DNA of 64,000 bases from SIG622 sp045600125 (GTDB taxonomy: Bacteria > Bacillota > Clostridia > Oscillospirales > CAG-382): positions 1-64,000 of the forward strand of contig JAZRXH010000101.1 in assembly GCA_045600125.1 (NCBI GenBank). The letters run 5' to 3'. Positions within the stretch are counted from its first letter, which is position 1. Every line of letters begins with the position of its first letter. A model generated the notes under the pieces. That model was not told the DNA's origin, searched no databases, and saw only the letters and a program-made list of their open reading frames with translations. The translations under genes were made by a program, and so were the position numbers. Below are positions 15,545 through 25,700 of the stretch, in pieces.

Positions 15545-18500
15545 TCACTGCTTGACGAAGCTCATCGCTTCAACCGTAACGCCTTCCGCTTCTACGGGAA
15601 CGGTGTTGTAGTTGAGGATGAAGGTCGTTCCGTTGCTGTACTCGACCTTTACCACACGGTTTGCGATGTACTCGTGAGAGGTAATGGTTTCGTACTTGAC
15701 GCTGCCGAGCGCTTCGTTAAGGGTGTTATAGGTCTTAACGAGGTCTTCCTTCCAGATGTTGTATCGGATGGAATAATACTTACTGAAGTCAACAAAGGAC
15801 TTGAGCTCGGAAGTATTTTCGCTTCTTGCGGAGAGAATGAAGTAGGGGCTCGCACCGTTTTCGATCGCCTTGAGGAGGCTCTTTTCGTAGTCGCCGTCAA
15901 GGTTGATAGCGGTACCGGCGAAGTTCTTATAGCCGTGAAGCACCATGCCGAGGAACGGAACGGGCTCGCTGGCAAAGACGTTTTCGCTGGAATCAAGCGG
16001 TACGTTGAGGATGTGGTCTGCATAAGGAAGCGCATAAGCGTTGCCGCCGTCGATAAGAAGGCTGCCGTTGTCTTCCTTCATCTGTTCAAGGAGGTAGATG
16101 ACCTCTTCCTTGGCGTCCTCACGGGTAAGCGGGTAATCCTCGTTGTTATCGGAGGAGAGGTCCGCACCGACGGAAGCCACGGAAAGAGCACCGATGCCGA
16201 GCTTTTCGTACTTGGGCGCTACCTTCTTATAAAGTCTGTTCATGGCAGAAGCCGCAACGATCAGCTGACCGTCCATATCATACTGCTGGAACAGGGAGTT
16301 GTAAACCTTGTGAACGGCGGTACGACCGTCGATGGTCTCAACGGCGTCGTCCTTATAGTTGAAGCCGTCGAAGGCGCCGACCTTGTTCACATAGGAGAAT
16401 TCGAGGTCGGGGTAGATCTTTACGCCGTTCTCGTTTGCAAACGAAACGAGATCTGCAAGACCCTTTTCGCCGCCCACGGCCTTATCGACCTTGAGCTTTG
16501 AAGGCACGGTCTTATAAAGACCGCCGTTATACCAACCGGTATACTTCACGATGATGTTGGGGATGGAGAGGACCTTTTCGTCATCGGTGCCCTCGTCCAC
16601 GGTAACACCTTCGCGCAGCTCGGTGATCATGTCCTTACAATCCTCAAAGGTAGTAAGAGGAGTCTGGACGCTTACCGGGATACCTGCCACTCTCGTGGTG
16701 GTCTTGATGGAACCGAAGTTTTCAAGGTAAAGCGGGATATCGTCGTTTCCGTCGTCCTCGAGCTTTTCGAGGATGCCCTTGTTGACAAGGTAGTTACGGA
16801 GAGCCTCTGCCATACCGGCGGTGGTCGCCTGCTCCTCGTAAACGGGGATGTAGCGGATGGTGAAGTTGCCGGTGTACTTTCTGTCACTGGTAACAGACCA
16901 GGTAGCGTTACCCGTTGCGGAAATACCGGTCAGTGCGTAGGAGTCGGTAGGTCTGGGAACGAAGGTCGCATAGGTGGAATTGTACTTATGTACCGTACCG
17001 CCGTGTGCGGTGGAAATGTCTGCAAGGGATTCGCCCTCTTCGATGTAAGCGATGTAACCGCTTCTCTCGTTGTGGACGTCGTCACGCTTTACGAAAGCGA
17101 CGGACTTTGCGCAGTCGGGGTCAAACTCTTCTTCGGGTTCTTCCTCGGGCTCTTCGGCTTCGGTTTCGGTCTCTTCCTCACCCTCGGCTTCGGTGCCTTC
17201 TTCCGTCTCCCCTGCTTCCTCTGCCTCTTCGGCTTCGGCAGTTTCTTCCGTTTCTTCTTTTTCTTCTGTTTCTTCGGCCTTTTCTTCAGCCTTCTCGTCG
17301 GACTTTTCGTCGTCCTTCTTTTCGTCGGACTTTTCGTCCTTCTTGTCCTCGGACTTTTCCTCGGTCTCTTCGGCTTCTTCTTCTTCGTCGTAGAGACCGT
17401 TTGCTACGGCTTCGTCGTAGGCTTCCTTATCGAAGCCGAAGAATTCCTGATTGCGGATGACACCGAAGGCGGGAAGTCTCATGACCTCCTGGTTGGCGCC
17501 GCCGATCTGATGGAAGGAGTAGTCCTGACCGTAGACCTTACTGGTGATGGTGAGCTCATTCTTGGAAAGAGCCACGTCTTCAAACTTTACGATGGAACCG
17601 GAACCGTCGCTGAGGAGGGTGAAGCCGGTCTCTTCGGTAGAGCCTGCGCCGAAATAAGGAAGGACGGTGATGCTGGAGAGTTTGAAAGCAGAGCTGAAGC
17701 GGATGTCGCTGGCAGGAACTCTTACCTTCAGTCCGTCGTCGTCGAGGTAGTACTCAATGGCTACCTTGAAGAGCGGGAGGGCGTCCAGCTTGCTCTCGAA
17801 TTCGCACATGGTATGGTCTGCTTCCATATCATCAAAGGTGTAATCGGTATAAGTCTGAAGGAGGTGCTCGAGGTTCTTCTTTTCCTTGACGCTGGTGTCG
17901 GTGGACAGCATGTAAACAGCAAACTTCTTGGTGATCGGGAAGGTCAGCTGGAGCTGCTTTCTCGATTCCTCGCTGAGCTTTTCGCTGTTGGCGTCACGGA
18001 GCATATAGTAAGCGGAGAGGTAACGGTAGGGGTTTTTGTTGACGAATTCGTCGATCACCGTTCTGCCGTTCTCGTCCTTCTCGGGCATCTTGCTGAGGAT
18101 CTCCTTTTCGAATCTCGACTTCTCGATCATTTCGGGAACGAGAATTCTCGCTTCCTCACGACCCATAGTGTAGTTGACACGGAGACCGCCGCGGATGGGC
18201 TCCATCACGATCTGACGGTTGAGAGCCGCTTCCTTGTAGGAGTACATGATGGCTTCGTTGGCACCGTTGGAGTACTTGAGGTGAATCTGGGAAAGAATTT
18301 TCTGCTTGGTTTCGGTGGTCTTGGGGTCCTTGGACATGGTAGCCACGTCGTAAGGGTTGGAGAAGAGGATCTGACCGGTCGCCTTGGTCACGAAGGCGAT
18401 CTCACCGGTCTCTTCCAGTCCCCAAAGCTCGAATTTGTCGTTTTCAAGGTAGAGCGACATGGTGGCGAGCTTTTCGAGAGGCGACGAATAAACCAATGTG

Positions 18501-18637
18501 GTATAGTCTGCAAGGGGTGCGATAACTTCTTCGTCTTCCGCATCATCCTTTTTCTCCTCTGCCGCAGAGGCATAGGAGGCACCGGACACGAGCAAAGCGG
18601 CGGAAAGAAGAAGCGCAAGTATTCTGTTAAATTTCAT
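15545..18637 (-). CDS. DUF5696-like exported protein with an acidic insert
   Basis: This 1,030-residue exported protein has a signal peptide at residues 1-25 (cleavage near SYASA-AEE) and no membrane anchor, lipobox or SLH domain. The overall pattern and position between sugar permeases fit the DUF5696 family of Firmicutes. The C-terminal half has TIM-barrel-like stretches (GVKIYPDLEFSYVN, GSLLIDGGNAYALPYADHIL), which suggests a glycosidase-like fold; that is an inference. At residues about 416-505 the globular sequence is interrupted by roughly 89 residues made almost only of Glu, Lys, Asp, Thr and Ala. ATG 18637 has GGGAGG upstream. Its role in glycan binding or processing next to the transporter is unproven. 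Confidence 0.75.
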   Translation of the reverse strand: MKFNRILALLLSAALLVSGASYASAAEEKKDDAEDEEVIAPLADYTTLVYSSPLEKLATMSLYLENDKFELWGLEETGEIAFVTKATGQILFSNPYDVATMSKDPKTTETKQKILSQIHLKYSNGANEAIMYSYKEAALNRQIVMEPIRGGLRVNYTMGREEARILVPEMIEKSRFEKEILSKMPEKDENGRTVIDEFVNKNPYRYLSAYYMLRDANSEKLSEESRKQLQLTFPITKKFAVYMLSTDTSVKEKKNLEHLLQTYTDYTFDDMEADHTMCEFESKLDALPLFKVAIEYYLDDDGLKVRVPASDIRFSSAFKLSSITVLPYFGAGSTEETGFTLLSDGSGSIVKFEDVALSKNELTITSKVYGQDYSFHQIGGANQEVMRLPAFGVIRNQEFFGFDKEAYDEAVANGLYDEEEEAEETEEKSEDKKDEKSDEKKDDEKSDEKAEEKAEETEEKEETEETAEAEEAEEAGETEEGTEAEGEEETETEAEEPEEEPEEEFDPDCAKSVAFVKRDDVHNERSGYIAYIEEGESLADISTAHGGTVHKYNSTYATFVPRPTDSYALTGISATGNATWSVTSDRKYTGNFTIRYIPVYEEQATTAGMAEALRNYLVNKGILEKLEDDGNDDIPLYLENFGSIKTTTRVAGIPVSVQTPLTTFEDCKDMITELREGVTVDEGTDDEKVLSIPNIIVKYTGWYNGGLYKTVPSKLKVDKAVGGEKGLADLVSFANENGVKIYPDLEFSYVNKVGAFDGFNYKDDAVETIDGRTAVHKVYNSLFQQYDMDGQLIVAASAMNRLYKKVAPKYEKLGIGALSVASVGADLSSDNNEDYPLTREDAKEEVIYLLEQMKEDNGSLLIDGGNAYALPYADHILNVPLDSSENVFASEPVPFLGMVLHGYKNFAGTAINLDGDYEKSLLKAIENGASPYFILSARSENTSELKSFVDFSKYYSIRYNIWKEDLVKTYNTLNEALGSVKYETITSHEYIANRVVKVEYSNGTTFILNYNTVPVEAEGVTVEAMSFVKQ

Positions 18638-18655
18638 AATTTCTTTCCTCCCTTC

Positions 18656-20881
18656 TCATGCTCTGTACGAAAGCTCGAGCACAATGTTGTAAACGAACGA
18701 AACGATCTTACCGATCAGGCTTGAGAACAGCACGCCGAGGAACATGATGAATGCCATGCCGACGATGGAACCAAGCGAGGTAAGGATGTTCTTCATAAGG
18801 CTGTAATCGTGGATAGTCATCATACCGAAGAAGAGGAGGAAGCCTACCCAGAAGTAACCGATACCGATCAGAAGGTTTACAAAGCCGGTCTCGGAAGCCG
18901 TGATGAAGTTGGAATAGAACGTGGTGAAAATAAGGAATGCGGGAAGCGGGAACAGCGAGTAGCAGGTCGCAATGAAGATATCACGGAGACTGCCTTCGCC
19001 GTCAAACAGGGTGGTAAGACACCAGTTTGCAAGCACCCAAAGAAGCACGGGAAGGAGGATCGAACAGATGGTGAGAAGAATCGAAACGTCCTTCGGGGTG
19101 GAGTTGAGGATGTAGCCCTGACCGATCGCCTGATAGAGGAAGGCGAGGATGGTGAAGCCGAGGATGAGGAGTGCGCCCTTTACCGAGGCACGGTACTCAT
19201 GCTTGATATCGTAGAAGCCGTCAAAGGGATGGAAGATTACGTGGTAACCGTAGCAGTATTCGCTCCAGAGGCTTCTTTCCTTCTTCATCTTGGTCTCGCT
19301 CTCATTGACCTTGCCGGTCAGCTTGAACCACTTGGCAAGAAGCACGAGGATGATGATAACGGCGATCGGGATGAGGATGATGAACTTCTTTACCCAGAGC
19401 TTTCTGACTTCCTTGTAGCAGTCGGACCAGTTCTCGGTGTCGTATGCGTACTCGTAGTAGTCCATGGCTTCCTTGAAGGTCTTGACCTTGTCGGGATTGT
19501 TGTCGCTCATGGCGCTCGCTTCACGGTAAAGGTTCTTACCGATACCGACGTAGGACATATCGAAGTTGGAGTTACGCTGGAGGATCTGCTGCCAGTAGCT
19601 TTCGGCGAGGGTGTACTTTCTGTCCCGGTTCGCCTTGATGGCTGCATTCAGAAGGTCGCCGTAAGAGGTTCTCTTATATACGGTGATATTCTTGTTGGTG
19701 CTGTCAAGGAGAAGGAGGTTGGTGCCGTGGTATTCGATAGCGGCGAGGGACTGGATGTTACCGAGCTGGTTACCCATATCACCGAAGGCGTAGAGGAGTC
19801 TGCCCTCTTCGTCGTAGGTGAATACTCTCGAACGCTTTTCGTCGATGATGGACCATACGCCGTTGGGTCCGAGAGCCACGTCGGTGACTCTGGAAGGACC
19901 GGTGACGGTGGTGTCCTTGATGGCTTCGGTCTGCACGGTGACCTCACCGGACGGAGGATAGAAGCCGTTACGCTTCATGACGTCGGTTCCGTCGGGAGAG
20001 AGCTTCTTGACGGGAGCGTAGGTGCCGTCGGTGGACTTGCCGGTAATCGCGGACATCATCTGAGAGTCTGCAATGGAGGAAGTCGTGGCGTATACGAAGC
20101 CGTCGTTGTCGATGTTGATGTTATTGAACTCGGTGGAAACCGTCTTGATGGACTTCTTTCTCTGCTCGGCGGTCTGGAAGCTTCTCCAGACGATGTCGAT
20201 GAGGGAGGTCTTGGCGGTCTGAGCGCCGAGGAAGCCGAAGAACGAGCCGTCGGAATTCATCGAGATGATACCCTGATAGCTGTATTCACCGACGGTGTAG
20301 ATACGTCCAACCTTATCGACGGCAACGGCGATCGGCTTGAAGACGTGTCCTTCTGCGAAGACGTCGGATTCCGGCTGGTAGATGGTGGACATGAACCGCA
20401 CGTTATTGAGATCGTAGATATCAAAAACGAGAATTCTGTTCTGCGTGGAGTCACAGACGTAGAGCATCTTCTTTTCGAGTGCGGGGTCGCCTTCCTCGAG
20501 AACGATGTTCTGTGCGGGGTAAACGTAGAGGGAAGCGGGAGCGCGGATGGCGTCTCTTACGCCCCACTCGTTTACGAAATCGGAAATGGTGGCAACGGCT
20601 TTGAAGTTTTCATCCAGTACAACAACAGAGCCTGCCTTGACGTCGGCAATGTAAATGTTGCCGTCTCTGTCGGCACACATATCCGAGGGATCGGTGAGCT
20701 TTACACCGATATACTCCTGGTCGATGACCTGGTAGGGCACGTATGCGTGAGGCGATTCCATGTACTCACCGTCGATATCATACGTATAGGTGGAGTAAGG
20801 AATGATCGCCGATGCGGGCATACAGCCGAGTGCCACGGCAATGCAGACCATAAGGAGCAATATTCTTCTGAATTTTTTCAT
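18656..20881 (-). CDS. NHL-repeat / TPR-like / Yip1-domain membrane protein
   Basis: This 741-residue protein has four parts. A signal peptide (1-27) is followed by an extracellular NHL-type beta-propeller at about 50-420, with repeats such as LTDPSDMCADRDGNIYIAD and PIAVAVDKVGRIYTVGEY. A TPR-like helical stretch (about 425-490, RKYTLAESYWQQILQRN) leads to a membrane segment near 497-517 (FIILIPIAVIIILVLL). The C-terminal 160 residues are a Yip1-like bundle of about five membrane helices. It would put a propeller sensor or binding domain outside the cell, tethered to a membrane domain of unknown function. ATG 20881 has AAGGAGG. The gene sits between the first permease pair and DUF5696. Confidence 0.75.
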   Translation of the reverse strand: MKKFRRILLLMVCIAVALGCMPASAIIPYSTYTYDIDGEYMESPHAYVPYQVIDQEYIGVKLTDPSDMCADRDGNIYIADVKAGSVVVLDENFKAVATISDFVNEWGVRDAIRAPASLYVYPAQNIVLEEGDPALEKKMLYVCDSTQNRILVFDIYDLNNVRFMSTIYQPESDVFAEGHVFKPIAVAVDKVGRIYTVGEYSYQGIISMNSDGSFFGFLGAQTAKTSLIDIVWRSFQTAEQRKKSIKTVSTEFNNINIDNDGFVYATTSSIADSQMMSAITGKSTDGTYAPVKKLSPDGTDVMKRNGFYPPSGEVTVQTEAIKDTTVTGPSRVTDVALGPNGVWSIIDEKRSRVFTYDEEGRLLYAFGDMGNQLGNIQSLAAIEYHGTNLLLLDSTNKNITVYKRTSYGDLLNAAIKANRDRKYTLAESYWQQILQRNSNFDMSYVGIGKNLYREASAMSDNNPDKVKTFKEAMDYYEYAYDTENWSDCYKEVRKLWVKKFIILIPIAVIIILVLLAKWFKLTGKVNESETKMKKERSLWSEYCYGYHVIFHPFDGFYDIKHEYRASVKGALLILGFTILAFLYQAIGQGYILNSTPKDVSILLTICSILLPVLLWVLANWCLTTLFDGEGSLRDIFIATCYSLFPLPAFLIFTTFYSNFITASETGFVNLLIGIGYFWVGFLLFFGMMTIHDYSLMKNILTSLGSIVGMAFIMFLGVLFSSLIGKIVSFVYNIVLELSYRA

Positions 20882-20892
20882 ATCTATCCTCC

Positions 20893-21759
20893 TTAGTCTT
20901 TCATACCGGACGAAGCCATGGTTTCGATGATGTTACTCTGGGTGATGACGAAGATGGTGATCGGCACGATCATCATAATCACGGTGGAAGCGGCTGCCGC
21001 ACCGGATCTTACGATACCGCCTGCCAGAATCTGCTGGATGGCGTAGTTGAAGGTCTTGAGCTCCTCAGAGTAGATGTAAACGGTGGAACCGGTGTTCCAG
21101 AGTCCCTGGAAGGAGTACACGATCAGGGTCAGCCATGCGGGCTTGACCATCGGCATGACGATATCCCAGTAAATGGTGATTTCCTTGGCGCCGTCCAGTC
21201 TTGCGGACTCAAGGACGGAATCAGGGACGGTACTTTCCATGAACTGTCTCATGAGGTAAAGACCGAGAGTGGAACCGAAGGCGGGAACGATGAGTGCCCA
21301 GTAGGTATCGACCCAGCCGATTGCCGACATGATGATGAAGTTCGAGATACTTGCGACCGTCTGATGGAACATCAGGGAGTAGTAGATAAGCTTGAACATT
21401 CCGTTTCTTCCGGGGAACGGAATCTTGGTGAGGGCATATGCCGCCATGGATGCGAGGAAGAGGTGTCCGAAGGTACCGCCGACCGATACGAGAGCGGTGT
21501 TGAAGATGTATCTGGAGAAGGGAACCCAGGACGTGCTCATGAGCTTGAACAGGTCTGCGAAGTTCTTAAGGCTGGGGTTTCTCACGAAGAAGCGAGGGGG
21601 GAACATCCACAGTTCATCGAGAGGCTTCAGCGACTGAGAGATCGCATAGACCATGGGGAGAAACATGAAAGCGCCGAAAATGATGAGAAGCACGTTGATG
21701 CCGACGTCGCCTCCGACCGAACGGTTAAGCTGACGTCTTTTGATTCTGAATTTTTTCAT
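20893..21759 (-). CDS. Carbohydrate ABC transporter permease (MalG-like), first pair
   Basis: This 288-residue permease has six membrane segments and the EAA motif VLESARLDGAKEITIYW with IVMPMVKPAWLTL. It is the typical length for the MalG-type partner. Its start is one base after the stop of the MalF-like gene, so the pair is translationally coupled. It should form the channel with that protein for substrate delivered by the large binding protein. Confidence 0.9.
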   Translation of the reverse strand: MKKFRIKRRQLNRSVGGDVGINVLLIIFGAFMFLPMVYAISQSLKPLDELWMFPPRFFVRNPSLKNFADLFKLMSTSWVPFSRYIFNTALVSVGGTFGHLFLASMAAYALTKIPFPGRNGMFKLIYYSLMFHQTVASISNFIIMSAIGWVDTYWALIVPAFGSTLGLYLMRQFMESTVPDSVLESARLDGAKEITIYWDIVMPMVKPAWLTLIVYSFQGLWNTGSTVYIYSEELKTFNYAIQQILAGGIVRSGAAAASTVIMMIVPITIFVITQSNIIETMASSGMKD

Positions 21760-21760
21760 A

Positions 21761-22714
21761 TCACTTACCTACCTTCGACAACAGCTTATTAACGGCGAGG
21801 TTGGAAACTACCATTATAATAAAGAGGATAGTTGCAATCGCCGAGGCGTAACCGACTTCCCAACGGGATCCGCCGTAGTCTTCGAGGTGGTGCATGATGG
21901 TCCATGCGCAGTAGTCGGGAGACGGGAATCCGCAGAGGGCTGTAATGATGGCACCGAAACCGAAGGCGCCGGTGATGGACATGATGGCTGCGAACATCAT
22001 CTGGTTCTTCATAACGGGAAGAGTAACGTACCAGAGCTCCTGCCAACGGTTCTTGATACCGTCGACGGCGGCAGCCTCGTAGAGGGATTTATCAACGACC
22101 TGGAAGCCGGCGATAAACGAAAGGAACGAGGTACCGAGGGAGGTCCAGAGGGCTACCACGATAACGAGCACCATGATGTAGTCGGTATCCTGGAAGAACA
22201 GGATCGGCGTATTGATGAGTCCCGTTTTCATGAGCAGACCGTTGATGTAACCGTACTGGTCACCGGAGAACATGACCTGCCAGATGAGGTATACCTGACC
22301 GGAGATGGAGGGGGCGTAGAAGATCAGCGTTACAATGGCACGGATCTTCGGAGTAAGCTCGTTGATGAACCACGCAAAGAGGAGGCACAGCAGATAGGAT
22401 ACCGGGCCCGTCATGGTGGCGAATATCAGCGTGTTCTGTACGGCGAGAAGGAATATATCGTCGTCGAGGATCAGTCTTATGTAGTTATCGAGCCAGAGGA
22501 GCTTCGGGGCCTCCAGCATGTTGAACGAGGTAAAGCTGAGCACGAGGGAGAGGACGACCGGTACGACGGTAAAGGTGAGGAACACGAGGTAGTAAGGCGC
22601 TACCATCACGTAGCCTCTCCAGTTGACCTTCATATCCCGAAGAGTCCACTCGAAGCGTGTCATATCCTTTCTGAGCTTCGGCTGCTTCTGAGCCTGCACT
22701 GTTTTTTCGGACAT
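21761..22714 (-). CDS. Sugar ABC transporter permease (MalF-like), first pair
   Basis: This 317-residue permease has six membrane segments and an EAA-type loop SLYEAAAVDGIKNRWQELW followed by VTLPVMKNQM. AAAGGAG lies about 9 bases before ATG 22714, and the gene is 21 bases after the solute-binding protein gene. It is the first permease of the operon. Confidence 0.9.
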   Translation of the reverse strand: MSEKTVQAQKQPKLRKDMTRFEWTLRDMKVNWRGYVMVAPYYLVFLTFTVVPVVLSLVLSFTSFNMLEAPKLLWLDNYIRLILDDDIFLLAVQNTLIFATMTGPVSYLLCLLFAWFINELTPKIRAIVTLIFYAPSISGQVYLIWQVMFSGDQYGYINGLLMKTGLINTPILFFQDTDYIMVLVIVVALWTSLGTSFLSFIAGFQVVDKSLYEAAAVDGIKNRWQELWYVTLPVMKNQMMFAAIMSITGAFGFGAIITALCGFPSPDYCAWTIMHHLEDYGGSRWEVGYASAIATILFIIMVVSNLAVNKLLSKVGK

Positions 22715-22735
22715 CTATTTCACTCCTTTTGTAAC

Positions 22736-25700
22736 TTAGTCATTCAGCGAAGCAAGGTACTCAGCCTCTTCGGCTGCCTTAGCTTCCGCTTCCTGTCTTG
22801 CGAATTCTTCGAGGTACGGGATGCTGTCAACGCCGAGTCTTGCAGCCTGTTCTGCTGCATACTCTTCCATTGTTTCGTCGTAGGTACGGAAGTCGTACTC
22901 GTCTCTCTTTCTCGAAAGCTCCTTGTTGATATCGGTGATATAGCTCTGGAGTGCTTCGGAAGGAGTAGCGTCCTCGTTGTAAACCTTGAGGAATGCGAAG
23001 TTCTGGTTACGGGCTACGATGTAGTTACCGGGAGTCATAGGCGTACCACGGAGAGAGTCGAACTGCTGAGAAAGGTTTCTCTTCTCGTTGGAAGACCAGG
23101 ACTGAGCCTTGAGGGCTTCCACGTTAGCGGTCGCATACTTTGCGGCGGTACCGATGATGGCAACCTGCTCGTTTCCGAATCTCGACTGTGTTTCTTCGCT
23201 TACCCACCATCTGAGGTAGTTCCACGAAGCACGGATGTTATCGGAAGCCTTGAGGATCATCATAGCGCCCACCGATGCGGGAACGGTGTGGTCGATGTAG
23301 ACGTACTCTTCGCCGTTTTCATCGGTAGCCGTTCTTCTTGTGCCGGGAAGCTGAACGAATTCCCAAAGTCCCTTGATTTCGGGAGCGAAGACCGTAAGCT
23401 GGTTATAAAGGGTATAGTCTGCGATGCCCATAGGCATTTCGCCGGTTCTGAATCTGTTGGCAAAGTCGAAGGTGTAAGGCTGACGGTACTGGGTGAAGAG
23501 ATCGCACATGGTCTTGAAGGAGTCCAGTGCCACGTCGCAGTCCAGATTCGTGGACATACCTTCGGAAGCGATGTTGTCGCCTCTGTACCAGTTCTCGCCC
23601 TTCTGATACATGAAGGTGGTGAGAAGACCGGTGTTGAAGCCGATTTCCATGTTGTTCTCGGAGAACACACGGATAAGGTCGTACATATCGTCCCAGGTCT
23701 GGGGAAGCTCGAGTCCGAGGTCTACGAAGATATCCTTACGGTAGAACAGCATCGAGAAGTTCTGCGTTTCGGGAAGACCGTAAAGAGCGGTCGCATACTG
23801 CTCGTCCTTGTCGTCGCCTCTCGGGATGTAGTCGGGGTTATAGACCGTCAGCGGAACGAATGCCGCATCGCTGAACCAGGACTTCACTTCTTCGAGCTCT
23901 TCGGGCTTGATGACGCCGGACTCGTGAAGCTCACGGTCGTTGAGGTTGAGCACGGCGTTACGCACACCGAAGCCGACGGGGTCACCGTCCATGGAAACAT
24001 CGGGACCGGTTCCGGCAAGAGTTGCGGGAAGGAGGGTACCGGCAGCAATCAGCTTCAGGTTAACGGCGGGGTATTCGAGGTCATCGCCGAGGTTCGTGAA
24101 CTCGGTGACCATCTGACGGATGATCTGCGCCTGATCACGACCGGTGGTGATCCATACCTCGAGGACGCCTTCCTTACCGTTCAGCTCTTCGGTAGCGCCG
24201 ACCGAGTTGTAGTTGGTGAAGAAGGAGTTGGTGAAGGCGGAAAGCTCGTGCTTCACGTTCTGGAAGAAGGAAGCCTTCGCTCTCGGACGGTATTCGGAAT
24301 CGGTGGGGACTACGAGGAAGTAGTCGACCGAAAGAGGCTGGTTTCTCGCCGTCAGAAGCCATGTACCGAGAGAACCGATATACGACTTGAAGTTGGAGAG
24401 GTTGGCTGCGACCTTATCCTGGTCGTTGCCCATGATGTCGAGGAGGTAAGCGATCTTATCGAGGATGACCGACTGGTCGCCCTTCTCACCGATGAGGGCT
24501 TCGAGCTGAGAGGAGATATTGGTAAGGAGCTCGCTCTCGCTTCTCATGCCTCTGAGTACCTCGGGGATAAGGGAAGCAAAGCTGTAATCGAGGTAAGCAT
24601 CGGGCTGGGTACCGGTAATCATGATAATCTTACGGTAGTAGGAGTTCATCCGGTTCAGGCTCTCTTCGATCTCGAGGAGGATATCGCCCATATCGCCGAG
24701 AACGACTTCCATTTCGATGGTGTATCTCTTGCCCTTTTCAAAATAGAATTGGAAATCGGTATCGTCGTTGCCGAGAGGACGGATCTGCCAGTCGTCGGAA
24801 TAGTCGAAACGGAGGTTTCTCGCTTCCTTGAAGGGCTCTTCACCGTTGATGTAGAGTCTTCTGGAGGAGAACAGACCGGCGTTGACGTTCTGCATATATC
24901 TCGGGATGATATAGTAGAGACCGTCTTCCTCGACCTCGAATTCCCACGTTACCTTCTGACCGGGAATCTCCCACTTCTCGCCGCCGATGGAATTCAGACG
25001 GATGGCGCTGGAGTGCTGCGGGTCGGTGATGGGAGAGGTACGGTCGTTCAGAGGATATACGACCTGCTCACTGGTAGAGAGCGGGAATTCGGCGTCGATC
25101 TTGATGACCTTTTCGGTAGGAGCGGACTTGTAGCCCTTCTTCTCGTAGGAGGCGAGGACCTCCTCGTAGGTCTTGACATCGGCAGCCGCCTTGAGTTCGA
25201 GGCTCTTGATGAGAAGAGGCTCGCGGGAACCCTCAATGGTGATGGTGTGCTCGCCCTTTTCAAAGAAGAATTCGAAGGGTGCGTCATAGAACGTATCCGC
25301 ATCGGTGAGGACCTTTTCGATCCATTCGGGAGTTTCCGCCATGGCGGGACGGATCTCGTTCTGATAATAGTCGTATTTGAAGTAACGGCCGGCGTCACGG
25401 AAGTTTACGCTGCCGTCCTCTTTCTTTTCGTTGATGTCCACGGCATTGGAATCGGCATCGGCATCCTCAAGGTTCGTGCCGACCTTCCAAAGCTTTTCGG
25501 GAGCGAGGAAGCCGGGTGCGGAATAATCGCCCTTCCAGACTCTCGGGAAGGTGATATAACGGGCTTCCTTGAAGGGAACCTCACCGTCTATCATAAGAAT
25601 TCTTTCGATAGACGCACTGTTGCCTTCATACGGGAAATAAACCACGGAGATCGTATAAAGTCCGGCATCCTTGATGTCGAAGCTCCATACCGTCTTTCCC

